Shown: positions 59,841-64,000 of the stretch, one piece after another | How positions within the stretch are numbered: position 1 is the first letter of the stretch | Layout: each line of letters opens with the position of its first letter | Source of the DNA: BOG-908 sp963692875 | GTDB taxonomy: Bacteria; Pseudomonadota; Alphaproteobacteria; Acetobacterales; Acetobacteraceae | Direction of reading: 5' to 3' | Length of the DNA: 64,000 bases | NCBI GenBank assembly: GCA_965198755.1 | Contig: OZ240673.1 | Span: 992,001-1,056,000, forward strand | Position numbers and translations under genes: made by a program | Notes under the pieces: generated by a model | What the model saw: the letters and a program-made list of their open reading frames with translations, nothing else | Databases searched by the model: none | Told to the model about the DNA's origin: nothing

Positions 59841-62219
59841 TCACTGCCGCTTCGTCCAGCGGTCCAGCCAGGCCAGCACGGTGGCCTGCCACAGCTCGGA
59901 GTTCTGCGGCTTCAGCACCCAGTGGTTCTCGTCCGGGAAGGTCAGGAACTCGCTGGGGATGCCGCGGCGCTGCATCGCGGTGAACGCGGCCAGGCCTTGC
60001 TCCAATGGGATGCGGTAGTCGTGCGCGCTATGGATCACCAGCATCGGGTCGCGCCAGTCCGCCACGTGGTCGATTGCGTTGAAGCGCTCGTAGTTCTCCG
60101 GCCTCTCCCACGGCGTGGCGTGGCCGTTCTCCCATTCCGAAAACCACAGCTCCTCGGTGGCATACCCCATGATGCGGTTGTCGAAGACGCCGTCGTGGTC
60201 CACCAGGCAGCGCCAGGGCTGCGGCCAAACGCCGGCGATCCAGTAGACCATGTAGCCGCCGTAGGACGCGCCGAGCGCGCAGGCGCGGCTGGCGTCAAGG
60301 TAGGGGAACCTCGAAAGCGCGGCCGCCCAGCCTGCCTTGAGGTCGGCCAGAGGGCGGTCGCCCCAGTGCCCGCTGATCGAGTCGGTGAACGCCTGGCCGT
60401 AGCCCTCCGAGCCGTGGAAATCCACGAACACGCTGGCGTAGCCGGCCGCAGCGTAGGTCTGCGGGTTCCAGCGGTAGCTCCAGCTGTCGCCGAAACTGCC
60501 CTGCGGGCCGCCATGGATCAGGAACGCCACCGGGTATGTCCGTCCCGGCTGGGCGCCGGCGGGCGGCATGACGTAGGCGTGCACCGTCTCGTTGTTCCAG
60601 CCCGTGAAGCTGAACTGCTGGTAGGGCGCCAGCGTCACGCCGGCGAGCTTGTCGGCATCCGCGTTGGTCAGCTGCCTGCCGCCCTCCTGCGTGGGGACCT
60701 GCTGCAAGACGTGCGCGGCAGGCGAATCGGAGGTCGTGCCGGAAGGCGCGCCGGTGGTCGTCGTGCCGGAAGGCGCACCGGTGGTCGTCGTGCCGGAAGG
60801 CGCGCCAGTGGTCGTCGTGCCGGAAGGCGCGCCGGTGGCCGCCGTGCCGGAAGGCGCGCCGGTGATCGTCGTGCCGGCCGGCACGGGGGTGATCGCAGTG
60901 CCGGCCGGCACGGGGGTGATCGCAGTGCCGGCCGGCACGGGGGTGATCGCAGTGCCGGCCGGAGCGCCGATGATGGACAGCGCGTAGAGCTGCGTCGGGC
61001 TGGCCAGGCTGTCGCGCGCGTAGACCAGCTCGGTGCCGGCCACGTCGAGATCGGAGACGTGGCCGTCGGTCGTCAGCGGCGTCGGCAGTCCGGTGCTGGC
61101 GTCCAGCGCGAAGAGCACCTGGTGCCCGGTGTCCGCCGCGGTAACGTAGAGGGTGCGCCCGTCCGCCGACCAGGCCATGGCGTCGGCAGAGCGGTCCCAG
61201 CGCGGCGCCAGCGCGCGGGTCGCCCCGGTGGCCACGTCGCGCAGCATAATGCTGAACCGGTCCGCCTCGAAGCCGGGCCGCGCGGTCGCCTTGTAGGCCA
61301 GCCGGCTTCCGTCCGGCGAGAACAGCGGCGCCGCGTCCCAGGCCGAATTGCCGGCTGTGATGTCGCGCGGCGGCGCGGACCCGTCCAACGGCACCTGGTA
61401 GAGGTCGAAATTGGTGCTCCACGGCTCGCTGTTGCCGGCCAGGCGGGCGGAGAACACCAGGGTGTGGCTGTCCGGCGAGATGGCATAGTCTGCGTCGCCG
61501 CCGAACGGCTTGCTGGGGCTGTCGCCGTCGAAGCCGCGCATCAACGGCTTCGCGGTGCCGGCCTGGCCGCCCGCGTCGAGCGGAAGTGCCCAGAGCTGGT
61601 TGCGCGTGCCGTCCGCCCACTCGTCCCAGTGCCGCACGAACAGCCGCGTGTAGAGCACGCCGCTCGCCTTCTCGGCGTGGCGCTGGTCCAGGCGCTTCCT
61701 GGTGCAGTCCGGCGTGTCGCAATCGGGGAACACCGCCAGCGAGACCACCAGCGAGCGCCCGTCCGGCGACACGCGGTAGCTGCCGATGTCGAGCGGCAGG
61801 TGCGTCACCTGCACCGGTGCCGCACCGGCGCGGCTCGCGGCCAGGTCTGTGCGCCACACCTGGTTGCTGCCGGACCGCGACGAGAGGAAGTACACCGCCC
61901 GACCGTCCGGCGAAAAGCGCGGCGCGGTGGCACCCTTGTCGGAGGCGGCCAGGCGCCAGGGCGCGGCGTCGGCTCCCGCGCAGTGCGTGCACACCATCCA
62001 GACCGCGTGGACGCCCTTGTTGGCGGCGTAGTCGGTGCTGCGGACGTCGTACACCGCGCGCGTGCCGTCCGGCGAAAGGTGCGGGTCCGACACCCTGTCC
62101 AGCGTCACCAGGTCGCGCGGCGTCATCGTCCGCGCGCCGGCACTGCCGCCGAGCAGGACGGCGCAGGCGGTGGCGAGCACAGCGATGCGAGCCGTGCGGG
62201 CGTTCTGGCGGGCGTCCAT
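59841..62219 (-). CDS. S9-family prolyl oligopeptidase-like serine peptidase
   Basis: A 792-residue exported peptidase. RIAVLATACAVLLGGSAGA is a signal peptide. A beta-propeller region of PD40/WD40-type units (SPDGTRAVY, SPDGRAVYFLSS, SPDGSRLAY) runs to about 440; then a 27-bp repeat codes a Thr/Pro/Gly/Ser linker. The C-terminal hydrolase holds the triad GASYGGY (Ser), HSAHDYR (Asp) and PDENHWV (His). It probably cleaves peptides in the periplasm. Its neighbour on the other strand is an enoyl-CoA hydratase. Confidence 0.93.
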   Translation of the reverse strand: MDARQNARTARIAVLATACAVLLGGSAGARTMTPRDLVTLDRVSDPHLSPDGTRAVYDVRSTDYAANKGVHAVWMVCTHCAGADAAPWRLAASDKGATAPRFSPDGRAVYFLSSRSGSNQVWRTDLAASRAGAAPVQVTHLPLDIGSYRVSPDGRSLVVSLAVFPDCDTPDCTRKRLDQRHAEKASGVLYTRLFVRHWDEWADGTRNQLWALPLDAGGQAGTAKPLMRGFDGDSPSKPFGGDADYAISPDSHTLVFSARLAGNSEPWSTNFDLYQVPLDGSAPPRDITAGNSAWDAAPLFSPDGSRLAYKATARPGFEADRFSIMLRDVATGATRALAPRWDRSADAMAWSADGRTLYVTAADTGHQVLFALDASTGLPTPLTTDGHVSDLDVAGTELVYARDSLASPTQLYALSIIGAPAGTAITPVPAGTAITPVPAGTAITPVPAGTTITGAPSGTAATGAPSGTTTTGAPSGTTTTGAPSGTTTTGAPSGTTSDSPAAHVLQQVPTQEGGRQLTNADADKLAGVTLAPYQQFSFTGWNNETVHAYVMPPAGAQPGRTYPVAFLIHGGPQGSFGDSWSYRWNPQTYAAAGYASVFVDFHGSEGYGQAFTDSISGHWGDRPLADLKAGWAAALSRFPYLDASRACALGASYGGYMVYWIAGVWPQPWRCLVDHDGVFDNRIMGYATEELWFSEWENGHATPWERPENYERFNAIDHVADWRDPMLVIHSAHDYRIPLEQGLAAFTAMQRRGIPSEFLTFPDENHWVLKPQNSELWQATVLAWLDRWTKRQ
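60733..60975. repeat. 27-bp tandem repeat inside the S9 peptidase gene
   Basis: Nine units of 27 bp. On the plus strand five carry GTGCCGGAAGGCGCGCCGG then TGGTCGTC-like ends and four carry GTGCCGGCCGGCACGGGGG then TGATCGCA-like ends; the transition unit and the last are mixed. On the coding strand they encode nine-residue units such as APSGTTTTG and VPAGTAITP. The period is a multiple of 3, so copy change keeps frame. Confidence 0.93.
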
Positions 62220-62295
62220 AGTGTTGCGTTCCTGGGCCGTTGACAGCGCCGCACGCTAGCCGCTCCCCTGCCCGCAACCAACACGAGGCGGCCTC

Positions 62296-63078
62296 ATGGC
62301 GGATGCGATCCTCACCGAACGGGCCGGCGACGTGGTCACCCTGCGCCTGAACAACCCGGCTTCCCTCAACGCGATGGACGCGGCGATGGCCGAGTCGCTG
62401 ACCGCGCACCTGCAGGCGGCCGGCAGCATTGCGCGCGCCATCGTGCTCGCCGGGTCCGAGCGCGCCTTCTGCTCCGGCGCCAACCTCTCTGCCGCCCGGA
62501 CCCCGGGTGCGGAGGCGGCGTTCGACGCCGGGGCCCGGCTGGAGAGCTCGTTCAACCCGCTGCTGCGCGCCATCAAGGCCTCGCCGGCGCCGATCCTCTC
62601 GGCGGTGCGCGGTGCGGCCGCCGGCATCGGCGCCTCCGTGGCGCTTGCCTGCGACATGATCGTGGCCGGCCAGGGCGCCTACTTCCTGCAGGCGTTCCGG
62701 CGGGTCGGCTTGGTGCCGGACGGCGGCTCGGCGCTGCTGCTGGCCCACACGGTGGGCCGGGTGCGCGCGATGGAGCTGATGCTGCTGGGCGAGAAGCTGG
62801 ACGCGGCGACAGCGCTCGCCTGGGGCCTGATCAACCGCGTGGTGGAGGACGGCGAGGTGGAGGCCACCGCGGCGGCAATCGCGGCCTCGCTGGCGAAGGG
62901 GCCCACGCGCGCGCTGGGGCTGATCCGCAAGGCGGCCTGGGCGGCATTGTCGTCGGATTTCGAGTCGCAGCTGGACCTGGAGCGGGCGCTGCAGCGCGAG
63001 GCGGGCGGCAGCGCGGACTTCGCCGAGGGCGTGGCGGCGTTTCTCGGCAAACGCCCGGCCGAGTTCACTGGACAATAG
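62296..63078 (+). CDS. Enoyl-CoA hydratase/isomerase family protein
   Basis: A 260-residue crotonase-fold enzyme. VTLRLNNPASLNAMDAAMAESL, VLAGSERAFCSGANLSAA (CoA/oxyanion region), ILSAVRGAAAGIGASVALACDMIVAG and VGLVPDGGSALLL are family blocks. The last has Asp (VPDGG) where many hydratases have Glu, as in PaaG-type enzymes that isomerise double bonds. LLGEKLDAATALAWGLINRVVEDGEV and a helical tail follow. The pathway is not given by neighbours. Confidence 0.9.
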   Translation: MADAILTERAGDVVTLRLNNPASLNAMDAAMAESLTAHLQAAGSIARAIVLAGSERAFCSGANLSAARTPGAEAAFDAGARLESSFNPLLRAIKASPAPILSAVRGAAAGIGASVALACDMIVAGQGAYFLQAFRRVGLVPDGGSALLLAHTVGRVRAMELMLLGEKLDAATALAWGLINRVVEDGEVEATAAAIAASLAKGPTRALGLIRKAAWAALSSDFESQLDLERALQREAGGSADFAEGVAAFLGKRPAEFTGQ

Positions 63079-63106
63079 AGACGCCCAAGACCCGGCCGGA
63101 GGAAGA

Positions 63107-63240
63107 CAAGGCAAGCAGTTCTTTTTTGAAAAAAAGAACCAAAAAACTTTTGGTCCTTAGGTCACGCCTTTTGAACGGTCCGCGACAGCGCTGACAACGG
63201 TTTTTTGCTTCTTTTTTTCAAAAAAGAAGGACTTGCTTTC
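63107..63240. repeat. Double-palindrome repeat, full copy (GTTC + CTTC arms)
   Basis: Last copy, between enoyl-CoA hydratase and the PilJ-type gene; core edge CCGCGACAGC. Confidence 0.95.
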
Positions 63241-63355
63241 GTCGCAATGCGAACGCCCCGCCGGCGCCTGTCGTCTGGACCGCACACGATTTTATTCGTT
63301 AGACAATCGTAAAGGAATCGGCTAGCCTCAAACCTGTTGCAACAAGGCGACGAGC

Positions 63356-64000
63356 ATGCCCGCGCAGTCCGCAAGCCCTAACTGGACCAGGGTGTTCTCA
63401 GAGCGCCACCTCACGCTGTGCTACGCCGCGGCACTCAGCCTCGTGGCGCTGCTGACCATCGTCTCCGACCTGACCCTCAACAGGGTGCTCTCGGAACACG
63501 AGGGTTCCGCGGCCATCGTCAACGTGTCCGGCCGGCAGCGGATGCTGTCCCAACGTATCGCCAGCCTCGCCGCGCAGTACCGGCTGGGCTCCCCCACCGC
63601 GCGCGGCGACCTGTTGACCAGCGTCGACGAGTTCGAGGCAGCGCACCGGAAGCTGCTCGCCGCCAGCACGGTGGACGGCTCCGGCGGCCACAACACGGGC
63701 GTCTTCCGCGACCTCTATTTCGGCGGCGCCCGGCCGCTCGACGCGGAGGTGGACGCCTACGTCGTCGTCGCCCGCCAGGTGGCCGCACAGAGTCCCGGCC
63801 CGGCGCTCGACCGCACGCTCGACAGGCTGTTCGCCGAAGCGCGTGCGCCGTTGCTGACCCGCCTGCACGAGGTGGTGGTGCGCCACCAGCAGGACAGCGA
63901 GGCGCAGCTGAGCAAGCTGGAGACGCTGCAGGGGATCACCCTGGCCGTGGTGCTGACGACTCTGGCGGTCGAGGCGCTGCTGATCTTCCGGCCGATGGTG
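63356..64000 (+). CDS. Type IV pili/PilJ-type sensor domain protein (partial)
   Basis: The open frame starts at ATG 63356 and continues past the window end (215 codons shown). FSERHLTLCYAAALSLVALLTIVSDLTL is a first membrane helix, then VNVSGRQRMLSQRIASLAAQYRLG is the conserved motif of the PilJ/NarX-like ligand domain, and a second helix appears at LQGITLAVVLTTLAVEALLIF. The unseen C-terminus could be a kinase, a methyl-accepting or a diguanylate cyclase domain. The start lies after a repeat copy. Confidence 0.85.
   Translation, partial: MPAQSASPNWTRVFSERHLTLCYAAALSLVALLTIVSDLTLNRVLSEHEGSAAIVNVSGRQRMLSQRIASLAAQYRLGSPTARGDLLTSVDEFEAAHRKLLAASTVDGSGGHNTGVFRDLYFGGARPLDAEVDAYVVVARQVAAQSPGPALDRTLDRLFAEARAPLLTRLHEVVVRHQQDSEAQLSKLETLQGITLAVVLTTLAVEALLIFRPMV

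Noticed and set aside
60733..60975. Possible CRISPR array at the 27-bp repeats
   Set aside because: Units are head-to-tail with no spacers and lie in-frame inside a peptidase gene; no cas genes are present.

Overview
The window is high-GC DNA (roughly two thirds G+C by eye) from an alphaproteobacterium. Acetobacteraceae or a close Rhodospirillales relative fits best. The pointers are an NDUFA12-type complex I subunit next to mlaD and a DUF2155 protein, an Usg protein, a UbiM-like hydroxylase, an RNR-derived TSCPD protein, a two-domain NADP malic enzyme and the sdhCDAB order. No rRNA, phage, complete insertion sequence or CRISPR array was seen. The assignment rests on gene content only.

Layout. 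1-2.7 kb: TPP riboswitch, thiS, thiG, then a divergent HxlR regulator and a small monooxygenase. 2.9-4.7 kb: glycosyltransferase plus methyltransferase. 4.8-5.9 kb: ECF sigma factor, tiny membrane protein and AhpD-like protein. 6.2-11.2 kb: a complete selenocysteine locus (tRNA-Sec, selB, selA, selD). 11.6-18.8 kb: UbiM-like hydroxylase, cytochrome b561, a ClpP paralogue and a secreted beta-helix protein. 19-23.7 kb: pyrB, pyrC-like, plsY, dprA. 24-30.5 kb: a decayed cheA, otsB, a repetitive surface-type protein, the NDUFA12-mlaD-DUF2155 operon, and a shrunken relative of B12-dependent ribonucleotide reductase. 31-44 kb: maeB, M16 peptidase, NAD(P)HX repair enzyme, tyrosine phosphatase and an sdh operon with two foreign-looking genes between sdhA and sdhB. 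44-64 kb: ppa, tRNA-Ser, a cold-shock gene, a PHO-box-preceded phosphoesterase, groESL with two CIRCE elements, usg, a cytochrome c, a DMT transporter, an S9 peptidase carrying a 27-bp tandem repeat, an enoyl-CoA hydratase and the start of a PilJ-type sensor.

The most striking feature is a dispersed family of double palindromes, about 44 full, half or decayed copies, lying in most of the larger gaps between genes. Each full copy is about 120-150 bp. Two self-complementary AT-rich arms (about 35-40 bp) face each other across a GC-rich core carrying CTGTCGCGG and/or CCGCGACAG. Arms come in GTTC, CTTC and TGCT types that are mixed between copies. Copies abut or overlap gene ends, supplying stop codons (ubiM-like, the gene at 13969), a probable TTG start (dprA) and, in the DUF2155 gene, the signal-peptide core. 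I know no name for this family; it resembles a REP/BIME or MITE-like system but no mobilising enzyme is in the window.

The housekeeping genes point to an aerobic, Q-dependent respiratory metabolism (succinate dehydrogenase, complex I accessory subunit, cytochrome b561, cytochrome c, ubiquinone hydroxylase) with de novo pyrimidine and thiamine synthesis, and Sec incorporation for selenoproteins encoded elsewhere.
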